Shown here piece after piece: positions 1 through 10,608 of a DNA stretch of 64,000 nucleotides; position 1 is the first letter of the stretch; every line of letters starts with the position of its first letter. Under the pieces are notes generated by a model. That model saw only the letters and a program-made list of their open reading frames with translations. It searched no databases and was not told where the DNA came from. Made by a program: the position numbers and the translations under genes. The DNA comes from Laccaria trichodermophora (lineage: Eukaryota > Basidiomycota > Agaricomycetes > Agaricales > Hydnangiaceae). The stretch lies in assembly GCA_018417955.1 (NCBI GenBank), contig JACTVC010000009.1, forward strand, positions 558,001 through 622,000, given 5' to 3'.

Positions 1-354
1 CAGCGCAACTGCGCGCCATGAGACTCGATCGTGTTCGAGAAGCGCTTTTAACCCGAATAACTGTGTGCAGTTCGAGGTGGACATCTTGAGGAGATGGAAC
101 GTAGGTTCATCTTCGTGTAATGCAAAATATGCGCATATATTTCTTCTACGACGATAACGACAGTCAATTCAACGCCCGCAAAGACGAAATCGACCACTTA
201 CAACGACAGTGGCCAGTCAGCGTGTTTCCTGGCGGAGAAGAGGAGTGAATATCGGCGGATGCCAATCTGAGATTGAAATTGAGCAAACCTTAATCTTTAG
301 TATCATCACAAAACCTAACACGACTGTAGACCTCCATCCTCAAGACCGCTCGAC
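1..354. other. left-edge noncoding stretch / 5' leader of rps8
   Basis: No gene is recognisable here. The last part, up to 354, is presumably promoter and 5' leader of the ribosomal protein gene that starts at 355. An open frame from 209 simply reads through the tiny first exon and first intron of that gene and is not a separate gene. Confidence 0.5.
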
Positions 355-1256
355 ATGGGTAAGTGCTGTCGGATCCCTAATCTTTCGGTTTGCTCATCGT
401 ATCGTAGGTATCTCTCGTTCTTCCCGGCATAAACGTTCGGAAACTGGCGCACAGCGCGCCCACTACCGCAAGAAGAGAAAGTTCGAGCTCGGTCGTCAAC
501 CCGCCAACACCAAGCTCGGCGCCAAGCGTGTGCACACCGTCCGTGTACGAGGAGGAAATTTGAAGTATCGAGCTCTTCGCCTTGACAGTGGTAACTTCGC
601 CTGGGGCTCTGAGCAAATCACCCGCAAGACCAGAATTATCAGTGTGGTAAGTATCTCATTTTATGATCTATCAAAGTGCACTTCTTATGTTACGATTCAG
701 GTCTACAATGCCTCGAACAACGAACTCGTCCGAACCAACACCCTCGTCAAAAGCGCCATCATTCAGATCGACGCTACCCCCTTCCGCCAGTGGTACGAGT
801 CCCACGTACGTCCCGGTTTTACGTCCTCTGCATTTGCAATCAGTAACACAATAAATTAGTATGCCCAACCCATAACGAAGAAAGGCAAGACCACAATCGT
901 TACTGATGCTGCTGCTGAGCCTACGAAGCTCTCAAACCACGCACAACGTAATTTGGATGAGAAGAAGAAGGGTGCGTTATTCAATTTCCTTTAATATGCC
1001 ATTTTCCAACGCAATACAACAGAGGCCAAGATCGACACATTGCTTGAATCTCAATTTGCCGCTGGTCGTCTCTATGCTGCTATTGCCAGCCGTCCAGGCC
1101 AATCTGGTCGTGCTGATGGGTACATTTTGGAGGGCAAGGAACTTGAGGTACGTTTTTTTCCGTCGTTAATTTTCTTTCAACAGTTGTTGAACCATTTCAT
1201 CACAGTTCTACCTGAGGAAACTCAGGACTGGCAAGCAAAAGCACGCACACGCATAA
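355..1256 (+). CDS. rps8: 40S ribosomal protein S8 (eS8)
   Basis: Structural protein of the small ribosomal subunit. Six exons join cleanly: 355-358, 408-646, 701-805, 860-971, 1023-1147 and 1206-1256, giving 211 residues, normal for eS8. The start [16 protein letters not shown] followed by [17 protein letters not shown] is the family signature. The middle [20 protein letters not shown] and the basic end [14 protein letters not shown] also match. The first exon holds only the start codon plus one base; a very early intron is common in fungal ribosomal protein genes. All introns are 50-60 nt with GT..AG ends. The gene lies upstream of LSM2 on the same strand. The identification is firm. Intron edges are by eye, but every reading-phase check agrees and the total is divisible by three. 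Confidence 0.96.
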
Positions 1257-1504
1257 ACTGGACGAGCTGCCGTTACGCACCCCCAATTTTTGCGCTGAGG
1301 TCAATCTTTGGAACGATGTTCAGGCTGAATAGCATTATTGGCTTCTATGAGATCATGTCACTCCCGCTAAAAAATATATATGCTCTCAACTATGTAATAC
1401 GCTAAGATAAAAGCCTTTGCCAAACATCTGTCAACATCCGGTCATTTGTGAGAGATCTCGAAGTTGAACGCTACCTCTGGTCGATTTCATCGTTGACCAC
1501 GACG

Positions 1505-2020
1505 ATGGCGCGTTTCTTTGACTGTCTTAACATTATACACACCCGCTCACCGCGCAGAAATACAGCTCATATTCTCCGTCTTCAAAACGCTGACCGATCA
1601 GCAAGTGACAGTCGAACTAAAGAATGATCTCTCAATAACTGGCGTTTTGAAATCTGTCGACCAGTCTGTAGGCAGTTGACTCGCCGTTTTCGCACTTGTT
1701 TACGATGTTGCTCAGGTTCTTGAACATTCGTCTTGACAACATCAAGGTGTCAGATGAATCTCGACATCCGCACATGGTGGGCTTAAATTTCTGAGGTGCG
1801 ATGCTGTCTCTCTTTCTGATATTCAGACTTGCCAATAGATGGCGGTGAAAAACTGCTTCATTCGGGGATCCGTCGTCCGCTATGTCCAGCTGCCAGCAGA
1901 GCATGTTGATACTCAATTACTGGAGGACGCGACACGCAGAGGTATGTCATGTATTTGGCTACTTCAGTCACAAAATCGCTGATTTCAGGTTCAGAGTCTT
2001 TGAGCCAAACAAAACGATAA
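1505..2020 (+). CDS. LSM2: U6 snRNA-associated Sm-like protein LSm2
   Basis: Member of the Lsm1-7 (mRNA decay) and Lsm2-8 (U6 snRNP) rings. The Sm1 motif reads TLTDQQVTVELKNDLSITG and continues KSVDQFLNIRLDNIKV. The Sm2 motif reads KNCFIRGSVVRYVQLP, followed by a short tail ending SQTKR. Exons 1558-1663, 1716-1776, 1839-1941 and 1989-2020 are well supported. The 5' end is less certain. An ATG at 1505 with a GT donor at 1512 and acceptor before 1558 gives an open 102-residue protein. The family begins with Met-Leu directly before the first helix, which would fit an exon starting at 1566 joined straight to the ATG through a non-GT donor. No paralogue signal was seen; LSm2 rather than another LSm is supported by the Sm2 sequence. 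Confidence 0.9.
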
Positions 2021-2107
2021 TCTACGTTGACAGAGGGCTAGAGACAGGGTTTGATAAAGCTAGAAATGTACATAGTTCCACCAATTAGACGAATGACCGT
2101 CACAGGA

Positions 2108-3300
2108 TCATGATTCGGGAGGGGGTTGCCTCCACACCTTTGCAGTACCATCAGCGCTCGCCGTAACCAATTCACTAGCATCCGTTGGATGATGTTCCGT
2201 CCATGTTATGACCTTGTGATGTGCCTTTGGGGGAGGATTGGGGGGTAGAACTTTTGCCTTTTGGATAGCTTAGAACAGAAGTGAATCTTTGAGAAATATT
2301 TGCTCACATCTACTAGATCCCATGCCCATACCACGCCCTTTTCATCACCACATATGACGGTGGCTTCGGCATGACCGAAGCAAGCACGACAACGATAAGC
2401 TTCATTAACATGCCCGACAAACTCGTTGAGCTTCTTGCCATTGGTCATGTCCATAAGTCGGATATGGTTATCAAGTGTGGTGACCAGCAGCGTCTGGGTA
2501 TCTTGTGTGGGCACAATCGAAGTGACGGGATCTATCCACAAAGTTGCTTATCAGATCCATTTCATGATGTAGAATGAAGTCCACGTACGGCCTATGAAAT
2601 CTGAGCGCAACTCGCCCTTGCGAAGGTCATACGTGCGGACATGACCATCCACAGACCCAGTAACAATGAAAGTGGATCCGACATGAATAGTTTGCACCGC
2701 ATCGCGGGCTTCTTCAAGGACTTGTATGGCCTGGCGAGATTGAGCGCTACAATCAAAGTTATTTTCATCTGGTTAACATGTCTTAAAAACGCACCGGAGG
2801 TCCCAGAGACGAACTGTCGAATCATAGGATCCTAGCGGGCGTTAATTGGTTTCCGAGAATAAGTTTGTGAGCTTACCACTTGCTACGACGCTGGCATCCT
2901 CGTTAAATTCCACAACATGAATTTTGCCCATGTGCCCAGCTAGGCGCCTCGTAGTAGTGCCGGATGCGACATCCCAGACAAAGACAGAGCGGTCGCCTCC
3001 AGACGAAGCGAACTTTGCATTATCATTTGAACTAGACAGAATTCTTGATTTTAATTGGGAATGAAGGGGAAGAGATACATACACTGTAATTGAGAGAACC
3101 TCATAGCCATGCGCAGAAAACGTTTTTATCTCTGAGCCAAGATCGGCGTTCCACAGGCGAACGGTACGGTCTTGACCACCAGTCAAAATATACTTTGCAG
3201 AACCCTTTGCATAACGAGCAACATTGACAGCTCCTTTGTGATTGTTCAAAACGACGTGGACGTTACGCGCCACTGGTTGTGGCCCACGAGATGGAGCCAT
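2108..3300 (-). CDS. WD40 repeat protein, WDR83/MORG1 family
   Basis: Beta-propeller scaffold related to WDR83 (MAPK organizer 1), a family linked to MAPK scaffolding and to the spliceosome. Reading down from 3300 the protein starts MAPSRGPQPVARNVHVVLN. It then shows successive blades with GH...WD-type ends: LTGGQDRTVRLWNADLG, SSGGDRSVFVWDVASG, VTGSVDGHVRTYDLRKG, TTLDNHIRLMDMTNGKK, VICGDEKGVVWAWDLVD. The last blade, around 2110-2210, ends in DGTVKVWRQPPPES and a stop at 2108-2110. Several introns interrupt it, one just after the second blade near 3040-3085. The start codon is only 78 bp from the start of the divergent F-box gene, so the two probably share a promoter. The family is certain; the WDR83 assignment rests on blade order and the short length. 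Confidence 0.88.
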
Positions 3301-3378
3301 GAGAGAGGCGGAAGAATATCCAAATACTCGGGTTCAGCTCAACATCTACGTAAACTCAATCTGGCTTTGCTCACAACC
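3301..3378. promoter_or_regulatory. 78-bp bidirectional promoter between WDR83-like and F-box genes
   Basis: The two start codons face away from each other across 78 bp, so both transcription starts must lie in or just beyond this spacer. No TATA box is visible. The stretch is inferred to be a shared divergent promoter from position alone. Confidence 0.6.
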
Positions 3379-5114
3379 ATGTCGAAGCGCAATCTCTCCC
3401 CGGGCCTCTTGCCACCCTCCAAGCGTTTACACACCTCCACAGGCCACCAACGACCAACCAATCGTCTCAGTTTTGATAATTCACTTTATGACGAGCTTAT
3501 CTTGTGTATTTTCTCACATCTCTCGTGGATAGACCTCTGTGCGGCACAAGCAACGAGCAGGAATTGGGCCAGACTGGCTACTGACAATGAAATATGGAGA
3601 AAGCTCTACCTCAGGACTTATGGTCGCGCACGTCTTCGTGGAACAAGGGGCTTTGTTGGACGTCCTGATGGACGGGACGTCAAGCCATTGCCTGGGCGGG
3701 CGAAGCCGGAAGACCGTAAAGACTGGAGGCAGATGTTTCGTATTAGCACGAACTGGAGAAGAGGTATGTTTACCTCCTTTGTAGCCTTGCCATTTATTGA
3801 CTGGATATTTGGTTAGGCCGATGCAATGTTGAACGACTGAATTTGTTAGCCCCATGTCAACATGATTTCGACAGGCCACACCGTATACATATACTTCTAG
3901 CTGGCTCCCTAACTATTACATCATCTTCGAAGCCGTCCGAACATTCCAAAATCAATATTCGTGGACCCTCTGGTGATGACCATACCGTGCTTTGTGACTC
4001 GAGACTTCCCGGAGAATATAGCATTACCGCACTGGCTTTGGATCAGTCCCCGCCAACATCCAGTTACATACGCTTTGCGGCTTTCTTATCCACCGGCGAA
4101 TTTACTGTGTTTCAAATTTTGCACAACCAACTGATATCTCCAACTAGAAAGCTGGTTTACGTCCCTACTCAACGAAACGACAGGATCTCGCCCATTATTC
4201 AAGCTGTATACAATCATCCACTTCTTGTCACGCTCTCTCAATCATTTGCCCTCTGCATATATGATTTGTCAACAGATATTGCTCGACGCACGCAAACGCT
4301 GACCTCCTTCACGTCATTCCCGCCCTCCTCTCTTGTACTATCTACCCCAACGTCTACAACATACAAGCTCGTTTTGGCATATTCAATACCCGTCTACCCA
4401 TCGCATTGGTCAGTCGGTGCGACCGAGCTTATTATATCAGCTGCTCAGGCTTCTCCTTTGTCTCCCCCTGCTCTCTCGTCATTCTCCGAACACCTCAAGC
4501 ATCCGATTGCGGATGCGATGACCGTTATCTCAACGCGTACCACACGAGCTCTTGATGTACCATCTGGATGGATAGACGAGTACAAACTTCGGCTCATGCG
4601 GGAACAGTGGAATCGCAAAGTTTCTCAAGTCTCTGACACTCAAACAGATGGCAAATGGGTGGTATTGGCTCCGGAAGACACTTCTGATCCAAGCAATCCA
4701 TCTTGGCGCTCAAATACACACTCTACATCCTCGTCATCATCGGATTCCCCAACGTCAAAATTCGGCCCTTCGCGTTCACCCACAACCTTACAACTCTATC
4801 GTCTCAGTCTACCCACGCAATCTGCATCTATATCGGCCTCTCCCCCCAAGCTTACTTTCGTACGGTCCTTGCAAGGTCCTTGCGGTCCTGTTGCCGCAAT
4901 GGCACTCGCAGACGGTAGATGTGTCAGCCTAAGTCACAATGGTGCCATCTGGGTTTGGGATCTCGAAGGTGGAACGAGCGCAGAGGTTGCTGCTGGCGAT
5001 GGTTCCGAGATAGGCAGCCTTTCTACGGCATCTAAAGGTACGGTGTCTTTTGATGAAAGACGGATCATCAGTGCCAGTGCGAGGAATATCGTGGCCCGAA
5101 CATTTGACATTTGA
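3379..5114 (+). CDS. F-box protein with C-terminal propeller-like region
   Basis: Likely substrate receptor of an SCF ubiquitin ligase. Two exons, 3379-3763 and 3817-5114, give about 560 residues. The F-box is at residues ~33-80: LSFDNSLYDELILCIFSHL, then WIDLCAAQATSRNWARLATD and EIWRKLYLRTYG. The stretch after the intron, beginning CNVERLNLLAPCQHDFD, has repeated beta-strand-like segments ending in GRCVSLSHNGAIWVWDLEGG and DERRIISASARNIVARTFDI. This suggests degenerate WD/RCC1-like blades. A serine-rich linker sits near 4715-4770. The start ATG was chosen because it opens the frame just upstream of the F-box and faces the divergent WDR83-like gene. The substrate is unknown and I do not recognise a specific orthologue. 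Confidence 0.88.
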
Positions 5115-6098
5115 TGAACAACATTGACGCCTCGTGGGCGGCGCGCGGTGCGCTGGTTCGACATAGAAGGCTTCATTCAGCAGACGACTGCTGTAAATTT
5201 CTGTTATCATTTCATCTAGTTGACGAGCAATTGATTTGTTCTATAGGTATACTTTTATTGACCGAAGACTATGTATTGATATCTTTATCATACGAAAACA
5301 CTTATGTTTCTTAAGGCCGTCTGCGTATCTCGTTCTTGTCACCAGACCAATGACATGACTCCCATCCACTCACGTTGTTCCCGCCACACCGCTGATTAAC
5401 CAGAAAGTGAACGACTTGGGCGGGCCTAGGTATGTGGCGCCTGCACGTTTCTGTTTGTTGTTGTCGGCCTGCCTTCTGCTTTCGGCCCGCACAAGCGATC
5501 TGACCGAATCACCCTGCTAAAAAGGCACCGTCAACGCTCTGCTCAGGCTGCCTGACATGCGCTATCATCGATTGTGCGTCTTTCCTCGGAACTACAGCTT
5601 TGTTTTTGAACTGATTCTGCATCGTGCCGTGGTCGATTGTAGATCATCTTATCTCCTTGCGCCTCACAGTGCCAATCTATGTTGTTGACCGAGCCCTTGT
5701 GATCACACTTAAGATCCGTGGTACGTCATACTTTCCTCAAGTTCCTTTGTCTAATAGCCTTTTTACCAGTAGAGCCCTCACGAGCACGAGCCGAAATGGC
5801 AATGGACAGGAAGCTTTAGCCCGCATTGGAACGATTATCCACCGTGCCAGCAAAATGAGTTGGAGAGCAACTATTACAATCTTAGTCTATCTGAATGGGC
5901 ATCGGATCGACCCGTTCCAAGTAGGAGAGATCACCACACAGCACTTTGAGGTATATTATCTTACCTCGAAGCTCAAGTTTCCCCACATATTTTTGTCAAC
6001 CAACGCAAGCGCGGCGACGTCTAAATTGCTGGTTCCATTGATCGCTTCATCATTCCCTGTTGCGGTGCTGTTTCTAGCGCTCGATCATTTTCGAAGAC
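5115..6098. other. intergenic region with long leader upstream of the velvet gene
   Basis: About 980 bp without a recognisable gene. The stretch 5624-6139 is open on the plus strand but matches no family I know and overlaps the velvet start in another frame. It may be leader with upstream open frames. No clear TATA box was seen. Confidence 0.4.
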
Positions 6099-7284
6099 AT
6101 GGCCGCGAATCCCAATCACCGCCAGATAGCTGGACCTGATGGTGACTCGGGATCCCAGAACTCGAACCATATTGGGAGGCCGACATATATCACCTCTGGA
6201 CAATTTCAAGGCCAAACGATTCGTGTCGAGCTGGAGGAGCTGCAGAAGGCGGAGCGGGGCAGAAAGTATACTTACTGGGTTTGACCATCGTGTCGATGAT
6301 GATTTATCGTCACCCAGGTATGCAAGAGTCGATCGGCGTCCACTCGATCCACCCCCTGCCGTCCTGCTCCGTGTCTTCGAAGTAAATCGCACAGATTCCG
6401 GAAGACAATGGGAGAGGGAAATCAAGCCCGAGTAAATACGGCATGCCATCTCATACTGAATGGTATCTGATGCGTTTTAATAGGAGCATAAGAAACATTG
6501 GAATCATGTGCACTGTCGATTTGTTTCCCGTTCCTGAATCTTTGCTTCCCTCTGATGGCTCATCTTCGACTTCACAATATTACCCGCGTGCTTCTATGTC
6601 CACTGGCGCGGACCCTCGATCGGCCGCACCGCTTACTTACTTCCCCTTACATCCGTACACAACTCAGGATGTCCACGCAGAAGAAGCGGCAATGGCATCG
6701 TTTCACATTCCTCGAAGACAACCCCTGCTCCGACATTTAAACCCCAATGAAGTACCGAAGGATGTCGTGGTTCGGCTAGGAAATCACCTCGTCACGGAGT
6801 CGTCAAAGTTGACCCCGGCACTTGTCGGGGAAAAGTTCGTTGAACCTACCCTGGTCGAACACAAAGGGAAGAAAGCTCTGGTGTTTGTTTTTGGGGTAAA
6901 CAAACCTCTAATATGATCAAGAATCGTGCTCTGATAATGTGGGTCCAAGGATCTTGCCATACAGCGCGAGGGCTCCTTCATATTGCGCTATCGTGCACTG
7001 GATATCTTCACTTTGAGCGCGGGGAGCAACCACCCTCCGATCCTGGCAGAGCTGTATGGGGGCTCTTTCAAGGTCTACTCGACCAGGGAATTCCCGGGTT
7101 TGGAACCTTCGACTGAGCTCACGAGGGTTTGTTTTCATTTCTTTATATCCGTGTTCAGATCTACTGTGCTGAAGAAAACCCTGCCTTCCCTATTCAGAAT
7201 TTTTCAAAGCATGGAGTCCGTGTCACGTTACGAGATGCAGAACGCAAGTCGAAGAAAAGACCTAATAGAGGCCCACCGATGTGA
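6099..7284 (+). CDS. velvet-domain transcription factor
   Basis: Fungal regulator of development and secondary metabolism; velvet domains bind DNA through an NF-kB-like fold and act as homo- or heterodimers in the nucleus. Five exons (6099-6265, 6318-6431, 6484-6895, 6950-7126, 7198-7284) give 318 residues. The first half of the domain reads TIRVELEELQKAERGRKYAR, then DRRPLDPPPAVLLRVFEV and GIMCTVDLFPVPES. A loop of ~110 residues (6530-6890) then splits the domain. The second half reads DLAIQREGSFILRYRALDIF, LAELYGGSFKVYSTREFPGL, and finally HGVRVTLRDAERKSKKR. A long insertion inside the domain is typical of VelB-type members, so VelB-like is my best guess, but no orthology test was possible. 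For the last intron I chose the acceptor at 7197 over 7158 because only it joins STELTR to the conserved HGVRV block with a normal intron length. Confidence 0.9.
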
Positions 7285-9106
7285 CCTCTGACTAGTCCAC
7301 TCAATCACTGGTTTCAGCCCAGTGTCCTTATGTTAACGAGCTGCAATAATCCGAATCGAGCCCCTGCGACACAATTTTAAATTCAAGGTCTTGGTTAGTA
7401 ATTCTTACCTTACTAGAAAATAAGTAGTTGTTTTGTCTCTGTCCTTCCCTCTGAATGCCACTAAATATGGTTGGCAACGAGACTTGAAAGCTTGAATCAC
7501 TAGATCTTTTTCTTTTTTTTTTTCCTTTCTCTCAAAGCTGTTTTGAGTTATTTGTTGAGGAGGGAACAGACCTACAACAAACAACAAACGGTTTAGTGTG
7601 GCCAACACATGGTGCAATCTGAATCTGTGTCGGGACCTCTTTTGATGTCGGAATGACCACCACAAACTGAAATTCAAAACCTCGTCCCTGTTCCTTTCTG
7701 ACGACCACCTCGTTCCGAAGTGCCGACGAGAATGCCACAGCAGCCTGACTCTGCGACCCCCACCAGGCTGTGCAGTATCAATGAATCATTACTGGGGCAG
7801 AAACTCCGGATTGCGGGACGGTTTGTCTTGTGATTCTTTCTTGATACTTCTAACTGACAGTAACTTGTTTTTCAAGAGTGCTTTCGTATGATGTTCTGAC
7901 TGGTCTTTTCGTTCTCCTGGATGATGATAAAGCTATTATGGTGGATGTTTCGATGGCACTTGACGACAAATCGAGGCTTTGGGCAACTGAACGGCTTAGC
8001 ACGGTTATCGTACTTGGACATCTGGAAGGGACAGAGGTAAAATTGACTTTGATAATAGCCGAGACGGAGGACATTTGCTCATAAATTCGTTTGTCTGGAA
8101 ACCTCGTGCTAGCAGGACCTTGCTATTCCTCAACTACCTCAAAGAATTCAGATCCATAGGCATCTTGTTATTCGAGCGCTCCTAGTGGTCCCTTGTATGG
8201 ACTTGAATCTTGCTTTGTGGAATTCGGTGGTTGCAGAGGGAGAATGATCACGATTGGATGAGGTTGGTGGGCGTACGATTCGCATAGTGGAGCTCCTAAC
8301 GAGTAACATCAACATGCACGTTGTGATGTAGTACAGTGATTAGATATCCCACTTATCGGAACCCTGAGGAGGCATACTTAGGTGGTGACTATCTTGCTAG
8401 TAAAAACAGGTGGCTTTGAAACAGAGTCGAGGACCCGTGCTTGCGTCGCTACTTATCGTTCATCCCGAAGACTCGGAACCCTGATGTGCATGTCGGTGTC
8501 AGATGACGTCGATGGGTGCCTCCCTCTTGGAAGCAAGGTTTTGGTGGGGTGTCGTGCGCCATGGCCATGGGCGGCTGAGTGTGCGGCCACAGTGGTGGTG
8601 GCACCACGGCCACTGAGGGCAATGGTGGCCACTGGCCGACGAGGCAAATTGTTAAAACATTGAAGTGGCCGACCGGCGACTCAAATGATGGATTAGATTA
8701 GGGATCTCGGGATCTGATGACGATCGGAAATATCGTGGATTATCTGGTAAATACTCTGGACCTACAACGGTAGAAAAGAAGGTGTACCAACGGAAAGAAA
8801 AAGAAAGTAAAGAACAGAAAGAAAGGCGGTAAGAGTAACAAAAGCGATAACAAAAGTAACGAGGACGAAGAAGGATTCCCACGGATATAGGATTACCCTA
8901 AAAGGCAAGTGGCCAGTGTCGGGCGCACGACTATGATGCCTCGTTTATCCAGTTTATAACAGCTTATAACCGATTTTAACCCATTGACGCGTACCTCCCA
9001 CCATCACCGCCAATAGCCCCGTCACTGCGAATAGTCCCATCACCGATTTACCATCGCGATACCCGTCAAGCTTCCCCTCTTACCCCGAACCTTCACTGCT
9101 CCCACC
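7285..9106. other. gene-poor intergenic region
   Basis: About 1.8 kb in which no convincing gene was found on either strand. Short open frames (for example 7878-8084 and 8382-8663 plus, 7405-7677 minus) have no recognisable domain. A GGTGGTGGCACCAC-type partly palindromic stretch lies near 8590-8620 and a purine-rich run at 8785-8830. I see no inverted terminal repeats or transposase remains. Confidence 0.4.
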
Positions 9107-10608
9107 ATGTATTCCGACTGTGTCGCCTCTTCGTCGCGACATCCCCTTCACTGCCCCTCGGGGCCACCCAACCACTCATTCTCCTTCCCAACGTCAAGCA
9201 TCCGCAATGAAACTAGATTCATCCAGCAAGCCACCACCCTTCCGTCTTCATCATACAGCACGCCTTCCACTCCCCCCACACCTGCCTCCCCCCGCACAAC
9301 TTTTTCAACGGCGGTGCCACAGCGAGTTCAAGTTTCACCTGGTCTCTGGTTTGACGGACAGCGTACCGTCCTTTGCGCTGCTCTACCAGAGGTGCAGCGA
9401 GTTCTCGCCACTGCGAGAAACACCCTCAAGCTGTCCCCCACATCCTCAGACGTCGTCTTTGCTCTAGCTGCATTGCACGTTTTTTATTCCCCGGGCGATC
9501 CAGCTCATTGGCTGTTTTGGAGCGATGAGCAGAAGAATAAGACTGCAGAAGTCGTTACTCGCATCTCATGCAAGTCAAACAGTCTTATCGCACCATCTGG
9601 TTCTTTTCAGCTGACTTGCGTTTCACAGTACATAACCCCCCTTTGATAACATCTCCCGTCGCATGGAACGGTACACCCGAGTACCTCTCAATTCTGGCTA
9701 ACCACCACGGACCCACCTGGCGGCATGTTTTTGAGACTAAGCCTTGGTTTACCATCATTGTTCCACCGAAAGCGCCTACTCCCGTCAGGGTGCCCAATCT
9801 CCGAAAGCGCAAGGTTGCTCCAGGCGCATTCCGCGAGCAATCAAAATCTCCGGCTATCGATGAGAGTGAGGAGGGGGACGAACCACCTCCCAAGAGAGTT
9901 AGGACAGTCCGCCGGGTCACACCAGACAGGGCTGACTCTGCTGGATGCCCCAATGGGTCCGTAGAGGAAGAGAGTGCTCCAGTGAGACCAAGTCGAGCCA
10001 AGGCAAAGTCAAAAGTATCCACAGCCACTTCAACGACTCATCCACCGCTCGATCAGAGCCAGGACTCTGCATCAGCAACGCTTCCCGACGCGATGGTCGA
10101 AGATGACGCGCCCATTGACGAATTGCCAGCTACGAAACGAGCCAGTACCCGCAAGCGGCGCAAAATCAGCCCTGCATCGCGGTACCCACACGCCATCATC
10201 TCCTCCAGAGAAACGTCCTCTTGCCTGGGAGAAACTCTCATTCCCTCAAACACGTCTCATTCTTCTTCCCCCCCTCCAACGCATTCCCGAAATCGATCAA
10301 CCTCAGAGGCGTCCGCAAAGACGGCCGTTGAATCGGATGAAAGGCGATCAACGTCTGTTTTATCATCGGAAACGGCGGTGGAAGCGTTGGGCTCCAAGAA
10401 GAGGAAGCCAGCTGCATCTGTGAGTGAAGAAGCGAAAGAACTGGACGAAGGGACGCCGCCAGTGGATGCTGAGGAGGGGATGGTGACTCGCGGTCGGGCT
10501 TTACGCGCTCGGCCCAAGATCACACACGTGGACCCGTTGCTCGAAGCGACGAAACTCGACAAGGCCCTCACTACTAAGGCGCCGCGGGCACGAAGGATAA
10601 AGGTATAG
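9107..10608 (+). CDS. hypothetical nuclear-type protein, unknown function
   Basis: I do not recognise this gene. Two exons, roughly 9107-9582 and 9630-10608, give about 480 residues. The N-terminal third is Ser/Pro/Thr-rich. A compact segment follows (PGLWFDGQRTVLCAALPEV, ALAALHVFYSPGDPAHWLFW, then NGTPEYLSILANHHGPTWRH) that looks like a small folded domain. The C-terminal half is disordered, with acidic stretches and basic clusters such as NLRKRKVAP, PPKRVRTVRR and STRKRRK that resemble nuclear localisation signals. The intron is inferred from the frame change. The branch-like CTGAC and TTTCACAG acceptor near 9629 are good, but the donor is weak. The open frame and biased composition support a real gene. 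Confidence 0.65.

Noticed and set aside
5624..6139. 171-codon open frame upstream of the velvet gene
   Set aside because: No family match, overlaps the velvet start in another frame; more likely leader sequence.
8575..8640. GGTGGTGGCACCAC partly palindromic stretch as a transposon end
   Set aside because: No partner repeat, no target-site duplication and no transposase remains nearby.
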